The notes under the pieces: generated by a model
The model's database searches: none
What the model was told of the DNA's origin: nothing
What the model saw: only the letters and a program-made list of their open reading frames with translations
Part shown: positions 36,235 to 47,380 of the stretch, one piece after another
Layout: every line of letters begins with the position of its first letter
Position numbering within the stretch: position 1 is the first letter of the stretch
Program-made: the position numbers and the translations under genes
Origin: Fasciola hepatica
Taxonomy: Eukaryota > Platyhelminthes > Trematoda > Plagiorchiida > Fasciolidae
Assembly: GCA_948099385.1 (NCBI GenBank)
Contig: CANUEZ040000104.1
Span: forward strand, 561,001 to 625,000
Direction: 5' to 3'
DNA: 64,000 bases

Positions 36235-39200
36235 TCATCATCATCATCATCATCGTACAGCGTTAAACAGTAGGGCAAGCCCCACTGAACACTGCCTTTC
36301 TCACCATGTTGCACGCTGAATAAGAAGGTATGAATATACTAGATGGACAGGGACTGGACCTACGTGGGTGAGAAAAGGAAAGAATGCCCTAGTAGCCAAC
36401 ACACGGAATACACAGTCTAACTGCAGAAACACACATCGATCGACTATTCTGATTTGAAAAAAAAAGTGACAACACGATCGCCACTGTTCATGGTTCGCTT
36501 CCACATCCTTCAGTGTTTCCAGCCAACTGGTTGACTGGTCTTTTAGACCCCAACCATGAAGAAGTGAGACACTTACTTGTCCTAAGTTCGCTGTACATTT
36601 TCTGATTCCTCGTTGCCAAGTCATCAGCTAACTTCCACGTGGCTTCTTCCACTCCCTAGGAGGAACGGAAAACAGGGCACGATGCGGTAGACGTGTGTTT
36701 GCCATACGTAACACGTGCCCCATCCAACGAAGTCTACTAAGTTGGATACGCTGTGACAAAATGTTCTCCGAATTAGTACCCAATACTCGATTTCTGACCT
36801 CAGCATTGCTTCTCGGCTAATCCACACGATCTCAACGATACTACGTAAACATCGGTGGTCGAAAACCTCAAGACGACGAATATCTTCAGCACGCAGCCTC
36901 CAAGTCTCACAACCATACAAAAAAACTGGACGCACTGCGGCACAGTATACACGACCTATCAACTTCAGTGAAATATCAAGTCGCCGCCACAAGTGCTTCA
37001 GTCCAGCGTACGCCCCTCGAGCCTTGTATATCCGCGTACTCACCTCTACTACTGTTCTCCCATCCGTCATCACGCTGCTGCCGAGGTAGGTGAAGTGGTC
37101 CACGGCCGACAGCACCTCTTTATCGAGCATCAAACTCGGAATCGTTGACGTCCAGTCTTGTAACATCACCTTGCACTTTGAAGGTGCAAAGCGCATGCCC
37201 AATGGAGCTACAGCTCTTGAGAGTCTATCTAGTGCACGCTGACCATGTTCCGTGGATTCGAACAGGCAGACAACGTCGTCCGCGTAATCTAGGTCACATA
37301 GCTTTCCACTATTTCCTAGTTCGACGCCTACATCCTGAAGATTTTGCAACGCACTCTCCATTATTTCATCCATGACGAAGTTGAACAGGAACGGAGAAAT
37401 GGGACATCTCTGTCGAACACCACTGGTCGTTTCGAACCGACCGGATAGTTCACCGTAAACTCTAACGCGGCCAGAAGTATAAGAATACAATGATCTCAGT
37501 AGGTTCACGAACTTCTGGGGCATACCTTTTCGATGAGAAGCATTGAGAAGTGCTGTTCGATCAACTGAATGAAAGGCGCCTTCCAAGTAGAGGAAAACCA
37601 TTATTGTCGGTCGGCGATGCGTGTGACGCGTTTCAAGTAGTTGGTGAAGAGTAAAAATCTGGTCGATGCATCCTCGACCTGGGCGGAATCCAGCCTGCTG
37701 TTCGCGGGCATTCCCCTCGCGAGCCGGTGTAAGACGGTGCAGTAGAATTGAAGTTAATATTTTGATGACTGTCGGAATTAAGCTAATTCCACGATGATTA
37801 ATACAGTCATTGCGTATTCCCTTCTTGAAGATGGGAACAATCAATGACTCATTCCATAATAACGGAACACGCTACGCGTTCCAAATGTCACTGAGCAAGA
37901 CGGTAAGTGATTTTATCAAAACATTCCCACCTAGTTTGGTAAGAACTGGGACCTGCGGCTTTCCCTCTCTTTAGGGATCGAATGCATGATTCTACTTCTA
38001 CTTCCGATGGGGGCTCAAGTGATACCACCCAAGGAGTCACAGTTGTTGACACGGGAGTAACTACACTAGCGTGCGGCCAGCTAAACTGTTCCTTGAAGTA
38101 TTCGGCCCATCGGTCAAGCCTTTGCTGTTTGCCACGGATGGGTTCTCCATTTCTATCCCAAATCTTTTCACTGACCTGGATGCGCCGTCCAACGATGTCA
38201 CGAATAAGTTTGAACAGTCTTTGACTGTTACCTGAAGCAGCTGCTATTTCCATTTCTTCGGCTACCTTGACCCACCAATTTTCGTGATCCTTCTTAAGGC
38301 TTTGCGTAACTTGCCTTTGCAACTTTCTCCGCATCTTATTTCATCTTACAGTTCGAGAGCTGACGCTTTTGCTCCATTATACTCGGCGACTCTTGCATGA
38401 TCCAGTGTCTAGGACCACAAGCAAAACCTGCTGCGACGTGCATCGCCTATTTGATATGAGCCCAATGCTCATCTACATTACTGTTCGTCGTAGATCCTAG
38501 CTCATGTGCTAACTTCTGCTCGTAAAGGGTGTGTACTTCTGGATCACACAAACGTTGCGCGGCTAATCGGGTTTGCGGTTTGCGACGATGACCATGGAGC
38601 TGGAGAGATAATCGCATTAAAACTAATGCATGGTCCGACTCTACATGCGTGGGTCAGTAAGATCTTCAGTTCTGAACAGAACTGCGCCACTGGTAGCTTA
38701 CGGCGATATGATCAATTTGACTCAAAGTACCTGTACAGTTAGAGCGCCATGTGGCTGTGCGACGCGAGCTGTGTCGGAAATTAGTGCTAGACAAGAAAAA
38801 TCGATTGTCTGCACAAAACTAGAGAAGCCTATCCCCGTTATCTGTACGCTCAGCAGGTAAAGCACAACGCCCACCTAAGCAGGCTTCTGACACACTAAGT
38901 TTGCCAACTTGTGCATTGAAGTCACCAGCTAGCACTACAATGTCAGAACCTTTACTGCTGCGAACGAGGTGACGAGGGCATCATAGAACTCATCTTTCTG
39001 CGCGTCTGAGCTGCAGTCCGTTGAGGCGTACGCCGAGATCACAAACAAATTGCGATTAACACAACTATTCTTTCGAAAGCCGACTGTCCCCTGAAGTCTT
39101 ACAACACATAAACGACTGGTAACCGGGATCCAGTCTAAGAGGGCAGCCTCAGCCTTCTCAGTCAAGACTATTCCTACACCACCTTGACCCAGAGCTCGAG

Positions 39201-40045
39201 CTACTTCTTCTCCTGAGGTGCGCAGAATATACCTCGATGAGATACCAGGAACAGTTAGTTGAATCACACTGCTCGAATCCTGGATACGCGTTTCACTTAA
39301 GCAGCAGAAATCAATCTTCAGAGAATCTAATGTGAGAGCCAGGCACGCCTGCTGACCGACCTGCATGAGTGTACGCACGTTGAAGGAGCCCAGATTCAGA
39401 GGCTGACGAGGCTTGAGAAAATGTGACTTACGAGACAAAGGATTATTCCCGATACTATTTGACAGTGAATCGTTGCGAGTATCGACCGTGTTGTCAGTGG
39501 GATAGATGGATGGATGGGGCATAAAGGGGTGATTGGGGACATAAGACAAAGGTTGAATAAAAGAGAAGGAACTCTGAGCAGCATTACACTTATCACTACC
39601 CACCCCGTTCGATGCAATGGGCAGCGCGGTCCTGATTATCCTGCACGACGACCGATGCAGTATGGAGTTCTTTGTATTCGTGCATTTCATGGGAGATGTT
39701 GGACGGGTACTGCTACGGTGTCCAGTCACAAAGCAGGAGAACGATTAGGATCCTTATCCAAAACCTTTAGTTCTAACAAGAACCTATCCGCAAGGCAGCG
39801 GGATGGCTTAGTGGAAACCCATTTGCTTGGATCAATTATTCGTCCACTGATTTTGCCGATTGAGTTGCCAGCTCAAATCAACCCCCAACCTGGAGGACCA
39901 GGAGACTGGACTTTGTCTGACCTCTACCCATTGACCTGTCAGGTATGATTGCATCTCCGGCTTAAAGAAGCCATCCTGTATAACTCTTTGGATTATAGAG
40001 GCGCGCAAGCCATCACACCACTTCAAGGTGCAGTCTCGTTGTGAT
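36235..40045 (-). mobile_element. RTE-like non-LTR retrotransposon, longest copy (about 3.8 kb)
   Basis: Read on the minus strand: 5' leader (40045-39730); APE-type endonuclease (39450-38500) with [70 protein letters not shown] and ESDHAL; a linker (38334-37888) with QRLDRWAEYFKEQF and GKAAGPSS; RT (37844-36624) with [32 protein letters not shown], motif [62 protein letters not shown] and YGCETWRLRAEDIRRL; then the 3' end and a (GAT)n tail. Frameshifts and stops break the endonuclease, and motif A has lost its aspartate, so it is inactive. Confidence 0.9.
36624..37844 (-). CDS. RTE reverse transcriptase open frame (406 codons, inactive)
   Basis: The longest uninterrupted frame in the window. 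Reverse transcriptase would copy the element's RNA at the nicked genomic target. Fingers and palm motifs are clear ([19 protein letters not shown] near residue 195, thumb with GCETW). The motif A aspartate is replaced by tyrosine (FLYLEGAF near residue 90), and the end past about residue 350 runs out of frame into the noncoding tail. It is part of the element at 36235-40045. Confidence 0.85.
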   Translation of the reverse strand: MIVPIFKKGIRNDCINHRGISLIPTVIKILTSILLHRLTPAREGNAREQQAGFRPGRGCIDQIFTLHQLLETRHTHRRPTIMVFLYLEGAFHSVDRTALLNASHRKGMPQKFVNLLRSLYSYTSGRVRVYGELSGRFETTSGVRQRCPISPFLFNFVMDEIMESALQNLQDVGVELGNSGKLCDLDYADDVVCLFESTEHGQRALDRLSRAVAPLGMRFAPSKCKVMLQDWTSTIPSLMLDKEVLSAVDHFTYLGSSVMTDGRTVVEVSTRIYKARGAYAGLKHLWRRLDISLKLIGRVYCAAVRPVFLYGCETWRLRAEDIRRLEVFDHRCLRSIVEIVWISREAMLRSEIEYWVLIRRTFCHSVSNLVDFVGWGTCYVWQTHVYRIVPCFPFLLGSGRSHVEVS

Positions 40046-41015
40046 GGCAACATGAATAGTGATGATATAGCATGACAGACGCTTGCTTACTTTCGTCCAT
40101 CCATCCGTGTCCGACTGTTGTGGGGTCGTTCGTTAAGTTGGTGTCATTAGTATCAGGAGAAGTGGGCGATTAATATGTTAATTGTGTAGAAGTACTGTTT
40201 TTGGTCGATCGTGAACTCACATCAAAAATCTTTATTCAAAATTGTGGATAGAATGTTCAAACGTAGAAAAAGTCTAATGCTAGCAATATTTTGTACTTAT
40301 TTCATCCGTGAACCCGTCATGTACTAGAACCATTTTACAATGTAAGATGATTTCCCTTTCGAGGCCTCTACGTGTTTCTACCAATATCGGTTTCAAATGT
40401 TTTCATTTTTGTGTTTTTATGTCACTGGTTGTGCTGGTTTGTCATTTGTCCTGGATTCCTCGTCGAAGATTTTGAATTAGCTAAACGATCCCTGAAATGC
40501 ATTCCTAAGTGTAGTGACTTATCCTACTCTGAATTACTAATTTCGTGGTAAAGATTCTCTTTTCTGCTAAAAATGTGTCTTATTAGGACCAACAAAATGC
40601 ATCTTTGAGTTCACTGAATAATCCGATCTGTTCGAGCAGGTACACATGTTCACGTGAAATGTGTTCACACAAATGCTTGACTGATGGCCGTATTACCAGA
40701 AGATCGTACACCTACGTACCTTCCATTTGTTCTACCCCATTTTGATGAGAGCGAACCAGATGTACAATTTGAGATTGATTGTGTAGTAGACGACTGAGAA
40801 CAAACTGTTCCACTTCCGGATCATCACAGATTGTTGCGGTATTGCTAAGAGTTCGTGTTTGATAAAACATGCACAAAGAGCGGTAAGTGTATTATCAGTG
40901 AATTCAACAAAATTACCAGGGTCGTTTCCTGTCAGAAAATTGGTTATAAGCACTATGAGCGGTAGTCGTTAGCATTTTTAGCGATGTCGGTGAATGTAGG
41001 TAGTAGGATTGTGAA
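40046..41015. other. Unassigned sequence
   Basis: AT-rich, no motif-bearing frame or repeat recognised. Confidence 0.6.
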
Positions 41016-41273
41016 AGTTATCATGTTAGCAACACATCGTTGTTGGTAGATGTAATTCGTCAACGTTTCGGTTACCGTGGCTAACCTTTCTCGAGGCAAT
41101 TTTACAATCAAATAACTATGGGAACGTTCGCATGTCAACGGATATTTGGTTGCGCGGTTTTGTGTGTGCATGAGTGAGCGTGTGCACATTCATTTGTGTG
41201 GTGGGTGATGGATTCCTTGTCTTTCACACCGTACGCATCGATGGTGACGAGGTCAATTAGCGACGTGACCCTT
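41016..41273 (-). repeat. Penelope-like pLTR, left copy
   Basis: Reverse complement of 42018-42276 with only a few differences. It includes CTCGAGAAAGGTTAGCC and GTAACCGAAACGTTGACG. Confidence 0.85.
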
Positions 41274-42017
41274 TGGATGCTTATTCGTCACTGAGGTTAG
41301 GGCTGTCCAATTCTCGGAAATCTCTGCCTCGTTATTGCGGATGACACGTGCCGAGTTGGTGCTCATTGACAAAGCTTCAGCTTATTTCCGCTCAGTACAT
41401 GTTCTGAATCCGAGTTGGAGTATACTGGGCTTTTTTGTGGATGCAGCTGTTTTGGTCTTGCAGGCTGACTGGGTCTTTAGTCTTTGAGAGGTGACTTCTT
41501 AGTGTTATCCACGTGAAGAATGTCTGAATATTTAAGTTTCCGAGGCTCTTTTTGATTACCTCGGAAGTGCTTAATCTGTATGGAATTCCAAATGAAACCA
41601 CTATCTCTTTTTCTTTCTTGATCTTGGGAGTCAGTCTGCTTATGTTCAATTGTTTTCTTATGTGTGGCGGATAGTTATTGTCTTGTAGGACATTGTTCAG
41701 GTGCATCAGTTCTGTTTTACGATCGGTGTCATCATTGCAAAGATTTTCAACTCTGTTAGCTAGTGAGGAAATGAGTGTTCGTTTCACACATTGTGGATGA
41801 GCTGAACTGAAGTGTAAATCCTTTTCTGTGTGTGGGTTTTCTATAAACACTGGTGTTGAACTTTCGCGATTCGCTCACTTCCAGACGATAGTCTAAGAAA
41901 CTGATGACCCTATTGGTATCTTCTGTAGCCATGGTAAAACTAGTAGAACTGCCTTGTTAGTTGAGACAGTGAAGGAAGCTCTCTTTTGTTCTGATTTGAT
42001 AACCGCAAAGGCCCTAA

Positions 42018-42276
42018 AGGTCACATCGCTAATTGACCTCGTCACCATCGATGCGTACGGTGTGAAAGACAACGATCAATCACCCACCACACAAATGAAT
42101 GTGCACACGCTCACTCATGCACACACAAAACCGCGCAACCAAATATCCGTTGACATGCGAACGTTCCCATAGTTATTTAATTGTAAAATTGCCTCGAGAA
42201 AGGTTAGCCACGGTAACCGAAACGTTGACGAATTACATCTACCAACAACGATGTGTTGCTAACATTATAACTTTCT
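42018..42276 (+). repeat. Penelope-like pLTR, right copy
   Basis: Inverted partner of 41016-41273. It carries a short CA-rich stretch (CTCATGCACACACAAAACC). No hammerhead core was found in it. Confidence 0.85.
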
Positions 42277-42329
42277 CAATAAAAACAACACACGCGCGTC
42301 GAATTCTCGATACACTCCTTACATCGGAT

Positions 42330-42670
42330 ATTCACATAGGTAGCAGGAGATTAGATTTTTGTAACGTGACTCATCATACACAAAGAATTTGTCCATGAAA
42401 GGAGTTGATCGCTGTGGGCCCAGCGGGCTGATACCCTGAGAAAGCCAATGGCGGCAGGGTGCTGTATCCTATTGTTTGATATTCAACAAATCGTTGATAG
42501 CCAGTCCGGATAGTCTGGTGGTTAGATGTTCGACTCACAATCGTTTATCTCGGGTATGAGTAGCCATGGAGACTCGATGGGTGTGAACCACCGATGATCC
42601 CTAGCACGCCGGGTGAAATGGCTACTCAGTGTTCCCATGGTTAGCTGAGCTTTGCTGCTCCATAATGAAT
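42330..42670 (+). repeat. Decayed relative of the 401-bp hammerhead/tRNA repeat
   Basis: It shares ordered blocks with the minus strand of the satellite unit at 60752-61851: GGAGTTGATCGCTGTG, AGGGTGCT, TTCAACAAATCGTTGA, TCCGGATAGTCTGGTGGTTA and CTCACAATCGTTTA. The tRNA-like part spans about 42504-42576. The ribozyme site at 42577-42640 reads CCGATGA...GGGTGAAAT instead of CTGATGA...GAAAC, and its stem I no longer pairs, so it should be inactive. Confidence 0.7.
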
Positions 42671-43587
42671 TATACCATGGATGTTAGTGAGCTTTCGAAG
42701 TGCCATTCAAAGTGATCAACTTGAAATACTTATGAGAAAGTTTATCTGTTGACGAACAAATTCCCACGAATTTGGGTTTAATCGTCTGATCACAGTCACT
42801 GCTGAGTTTATGATTGATTTCCCCATTAGACGGCGGTGGTAGTCGAGTGGTATCAGCATCTGGCCACCAAGTTAAATATGCGAGATTCAAAGGTCAACCA
42901 ACTTGGCTGGTAGACAATCTCACGGTCATCCGGTCGGTTACTCCTCCCGGGTTTTTCGAGCGTCATGTAGTTCTTCATTCCAAGTTCCACAGTCATGTCT
43001 GACAGTACATTGAACTGTTGTGATAACGGGACATGTCCTTTTCGTTGGGCTCGTGCGAAAGCATAGCTTGAAGTAAGTCCCGATGATGTGCTTTAGATCT
43101 GATCTTCATTGGCTTTGATACACAGTGGTGAAAAACACCACACCATGGTCATTACCCGTGAAACTATAGTGATGCAGTGCAGTTCAACACCATTCATCGT
43201 CCGAACATTGGTTAAGCGTAGTTTGACAGATAATGTTTAAAGTACTGCCAACTCTTCAGAGCCAAGGGATCCGAAATCTGTGGTCATTATATTCAGTGAG
43301 CAAAGGTTCCGATCCACTAAAATACGATTCTTAAAAAAGTAGCTCGCAGTATAAACTTCTTCCGCCTTGTCTTTACAACAGAAACCAGGAGTGGATGCGT
43401 GTACTTATCATTTATCGTACTAAAAAGAGTAAGGGTCTTACAAATAAGTGAACTAGCATTGGCGAAATCTCATTGTCAGCTCGACCGCAGCCTTAATTTG
43501 ACGACTGTTTTTTTTTGTAACTTAGTTTTCACTATAGTTTTCGTACTAATACAGTCCCCCCCCCTCTTCCCCCACCAAAAAATACAG
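42671..43587. other. Unassigned sequence
   Basis: At 42830-42900 there is weak tRNA-like wording (GTGGTAGTCGAGTGGTATC) without a good B-box. Otherwise nothing recognised. Confidence 0.4.
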
Positions 43588-43710
43588 GAAGAACCTTTGC
43601 TTGTAAATAGTTGCAAACTAGTCGGAATATCGACTTCTTTTGCACTGCCGGAGTACCCGCCAGCTGTGTTTCCGGCCTTTGAGAAGGACAACGCCTTGGT
43701 CCCTTTTTGA
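43588..43710 (+). CDS. Hypothetical terminal exon
   Basis: 41 codons to a TGA, behind a long pyrimidine tract and ATACAG acceptor. It reads EEPLLVNSCKLVGISTSFAL, then PEYPPAVFPAFEKD and NALVPF. Composition is protein-like. No upstream exon or family is recognised, so this could be chance. Confidence 0.3.
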   Translation, partial: EEPLLVNSCKLVGISTSFALPEYPPAVFPAFEKDNALVPF

Positions 43711-44984
43711 AAACGAGCTTAATGGCATCATTCTTTTCACGAGTGTATTATCTTTATAACCCATACAAGACGGTCTTATTCCTCTTATTCGAGTGCCGTT
43801 TGGTTGTTGATGTTAACGCAACTACAAGAAACTCTGTGTACCTAATGTACCCCGTTCTGGAGCTGTCCAAGTGACCTGACGGGGGCGAAAGGAGTTTCCC
43901 ACATGAGGATTTACTGTTATTCATTTTATCAGTTGTTTTGTAGTAGTTATCTCTTTATCATCAAACTGTCACTGGTGAACTTATATTCGTTTACATTTTG
44001 TAATTCAGAGGACGAAACTGTATTGTTATCTGATTGTTCTTTCGTCGCCGATAAATGAACTACAGAGCCTCTAAATGTCCAAAAATTGAAGAGAACTGTT
44101 TCCGAAACGGCGGCAACGTCTGATCTTTTTTGTCTAAATGGTAGATCCTCATAAAACGACTGTTCCGCCGTTCGTTGATCGCATTCAGCTCATTTAGTGA
44201 GTTATTCAAGGACTCCGTGTCTGAGTCACCGTTCATATTCCGTTGCATTTATGCCGGCATGATATTAAGGTGTGTGTAAGCTAACGTACTCGAGTTTTAC
44301 GAACAACAGAATAATAAAATAAACGTGAAGCTTGTGTTATTCGATGCAGTCCAAAGTTTACACCTAGTCCATTAGGGATTCACGTGATTTTAAACTCAAA
44401 TGACCGCTATGGTCAGGTAGATCGCTGCAAACACTGAAATGACTTGTGAACATCGTCTGAACCAATTATTTTACCGAGAAAAACAGATGATGTGCATATT
44501 TGACCTTGAAGCTGGATTGCGAATGTTAGTTCACTAAACGATATTGATTAAACCAGGAGAAAACTTGGTCTCCATCATTTTTGGCCGTAGTGGCATAACA
44601 ACTAAGTCCGAACAATCATCGAATATGTACTAAGTGGGGCTGCTATGGTTACCACGTGTCAGCTGGAAATTTACTAAGAAACCAAACTAATGAAGATCAT
44701 GAAAATGTAGTTGAAGAGCCACAAATAACTTCATAAATTCGATGAAAAAGATATGTAAATACAGGAGCACTACTGGTGGCGACACCTAGCAGAGTTTTTC
44801 CAATGCAATGAACACCCGATTGGTCCTATATCCTAAAACCCATCTAAGAACGTCTGATAAGGCTCAAGTGTAAAGGTCTACTGGTCAGGCTTTTCACGCC
44901 TCTCTGTCACATATCGATCTGAACATCCTTAATCATATTTCAACCGTAGTGATATGATCAATATTAATGGCTTTTTGATCGGAT
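43711..44984. other. Unassigned sequence
   Basis: No motif-bearing frame or repeat recognised. Confidence 0.6.
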
Positions 44985-45600
44985 AGCGTAAGTGGTGTCA
45001 TCGCGTATTCAGGGGGCACATTTGGCTCTTGCCAGTCTCATCCATCTGTGGTATCGGCAAGACATTCGATTATCTGTCAGATCGGTTCTTCTTTGCAGCT
45101 CAGAGACATGGCCGTTAGGAGTGGAAGAAAGGCAAAGACCGTGGCTATTTGAACGTCGATATCTCCGTGGTATTGCTCGAATATGATGAGAAAACCATAT
45201 AGGCTTTGCTGAGCTTAGGCAATAACATGTTGGGAACCACAGGTCAGTCTCTGGATCAAGTGCTGATTCTAAACGGGTTGCCGTGGCTGAAACACGTGTT
45301 ACGCATGTCCACCGGTAGACTCCGTCAGCGTATTTTGTTGTCCCAGACATGTAGTGGTAGTAGGCAGTTCAAGGTGGTCAATTCATGACATGTCAAAAAG
45401 GTATGAAAACCTCGGCTGGTGGACCTGTCCAACGAGGGCGTGTTGGACTTCCGAGTTGGGGTCCACACAGACAGCCTACCAGAGAGTTGGAGACACTAAG
45501 TGATATTGATTGGTGTCGCAGCCAGTGGTTTAGTGGCATTCCGGTTCCTTCTTCTCGTGATTTCCGCTTATTACGTTGCTTTTGACTCTTTTTTGCCTTA
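44985..45600 (+). mobile_element. RTE 3'-end fragment
   Basis: C-terminal RT blocks across three frames: LALASLIHLWYRQDIRLSV, LLCSSETWPLGVEERQRP, RRYLRGIARI (45000-45185), LPWLKHVLRMSTGRLRQRIL (45280-45345), MTCQKGMKTSAGG, LPSWGPHRQPTRELETLSD (45385-45510). It is a third RTE subfamily, different in wording from the copies at 8577 and 36235, and it is dead. Confidence 0.8.
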
Positions 45601-46804
45601 TGCTTCTATTCTTTTTGCCCTTGAAGATGTTGGGAGGCTGCAACCGATAACAGAGAATAGAAGAGCGATTTTATTGGTTGAAATTAACTGAACTTGAAAA
45701 TCTACATGCTGCCCTAGCCTGTTCCTCCACACGAATCTCCCCGTTTACGAAGATTGCTTCCTGAGTAGGGCCGGTCTTTGTTAGCGTTTTTTAATAACCA
45801 TCAAGCGAAAGGATTTTAAGCGCAAAAATCCTGTTGGACGGCTTTGTTTCTTGAATAGTCACATTGTGGATGGAAATCATTTTTCATATCGCTTGCAAGC
45901 TCAGCTAAAAATGTAAAACCATGAAGCAGTGCATCGTATTTCCAATTACGAGGAAGCATCATCTGTGTATGTCCACTTAGTCCCAACCGGGAACCAAGCC
46001 CGAGGTTCACGATTGTTAATCACACACGGACTATTCAGCCACCACTTGGATCCTTATTAGCCTATTTCGTATCAACTTTACATCCGTCATTGCTCTAAAA
46101 ACGCACTTTCGCAACGAACATGTTCATTGGTGAACTTCTTCCCATTAGATGCCTACTTGAAAGGAAAGCAATGAAAATACCCTACTAAGCTTGGCTACGT
46201 TACCGTTTATTTGAATTGGTATTGCACGCATCCGGGGTATTTCAGTGGCTAAGTATGTGACTTAAAATCATGAACTCTGATCGTGCATTGCATTATACCG
46301 CGGATGATTCCTAACACGGATTTAACAGTCATATGACACTTTCATTGCTGTCAGTTTTGAGTGGAACGCTAATAGTGCGCGATGAATTTATTCCGAAACA
46401 AAAATCTACTTACTGAACACCATTTACAGTCGAAATTTTGTATCTGACGTCCCCAATGGTTGCTATGATACAGAAGCTGAAAGATCGAGCTCTCTGCACT
46501 GTAGTTTTGATAAGTTCTACTGAACGGTAGAGATGTCTGAGCAACACGAATGTTCTGCCATTTAGCAACAGTATTTCTTATTTAACGCCGGCTTGTAATT
46601 AGGCATGGCGCCAAAGCAACAACAAAAATTACGAAAAGGAAGGGAAGAATAACGGGAGAACAATGAATCAACGTATCAGTTCAAGCCCCGCCGGTCACAA
46701 TGTGTGGTGGGCTGGGTGCTTGATACCCTGCCTCATCGCGCATGGCTCACAACGCATTGGAAAGGTTGAACGAAACTGCACAGAAGTCAGCGGGTGACTA
46801 GTCA
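45601..46804. other. Unassigned sequence
   Basis: Nothing recognised. Confidence 0.6.
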
Positions 46805-47030
46805 GCGGGAACCGTCGCCCGATTGGCTGTTTGAGGTCTCCTCCTGATTGGTCTGAAGACCGACATGTCAATCACCGCTTCACATTTCGCGTAGGTGACC
46901 ACACTGTGCACTCGTCGTCTGCACATCGTACCAATATGTGCGTCCACAATTACGCACGTGGACTCGACCTTGTCGTGACCAGAGCTAAGAGGCTCAATAA
47001 CTGTAATGTGATGGAACCAAGTGATCAAAA
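46805..47030 (+). repeat. 225-bp inverted repeat, left copy
   Basis: Reverse complement of 48463-48690 at roughly 93-95% by eye, starting with GGGAACCGTC. Both copies keep the same open frame (RSPPDWSEDRH...), but it shows no known domain. It may be terminal repeats of a nonautonomous element. Confidence 0.8.
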
Positions 47031-47084
47031 GCAAGACCGCCGCCATGGGAAATCCCCGCAAGCTATATTATCTTGAGCGAGTTA

Positions 47085-47380
47085 CCGGTAAGGAACCATT
47101 AAGTGTGAGTGAAACGACCTGCAAGACTGACGTTTCGCCAAATCACAATCAGCAGCGTGGTCTCAAGGGCTGGGTGGAGCACTTTAAGACAGTTTAACTG
47201 GCCTGCAATATCAGTTCCACACGGCTACTCCAGTACTCGTTCCATGGTCTGCTTCGGTAGATCCACCTAATGAGGCGGAGATGCACAACTGAAGCTAAGT
47301 CTTAGGACGTCACAAACCGGCGGGCTTGGATATGTTTCCTGGGCCCTGCTCAAAGTTGGTGGGGTGATACTTGTTAGATT
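47085..47380 (+). mobile_element. RTE linker fragment
   Basis: Reads, with frame changes, VSETTCKTDVSPNHNQQRGL, KGWVEHFKTV, then NRRAWICFLGPAQSWW-like wording. This matches the region between endonuclease and RT in RTE elements ('QQRLDRWAEYF', 'GPDDLPPALFKVGG'). Confidence 0.6.

Larger units (their letters stand above)
30537..36724 (-). repeat. Right arm of 6.2-kb inverted duplication
   Basis: Reverse-complement partner of 9816-16003. This arm is collinear with the gene (last part of intron 9, terminal exon, 3' flank), so it is the likely source. Its inner end stops exactly at the end of the (TA)n run at 30456-30537; its outer end lies in the 3' part of the RTE copy at 36235-40045. Confidence 0.9.
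41016..42276 (-). mobile_element. Penelope-like element with inverted terminal repeats
   Basis: Core 41392-41930 (minus) encodes the RT thumb and connection region: RLEVSESRKFNTSVYRKPTH, TEKDLHFSSAHPQCVKRTL, HLNNVLQDNNYPPHIRKQL, EIVVSFGIPYRLSTSEVIKK and LRSHLSKTKDPV. These are Penelope-like element hallmarks. 'YRKPTH' is in a different frame from the long one, so there is at least one frameshift. The palm and a recognisable GIY-YIG nuclease are absent. The core is flanked by 258-bp repeats in opposite orientation, a layout known for Penelope pLTRs. It is clearly different from the fragment at 16373-16990. Confidence 0.82.

Noticed and set aside
42170..42240. CCGAAACG in the Penelope repeats as a possible hammerhead 3' core
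   Set aside because: No CTGANGA partner within range on the same strand; known Penelope hammerheads should show both.
46831..47076. RSPPDWSEDRH... frame as a conserved gene
   Set aside because: It occurs only within the 225-bp inverted repeats, is open on both strands, and has no recognisable domain.
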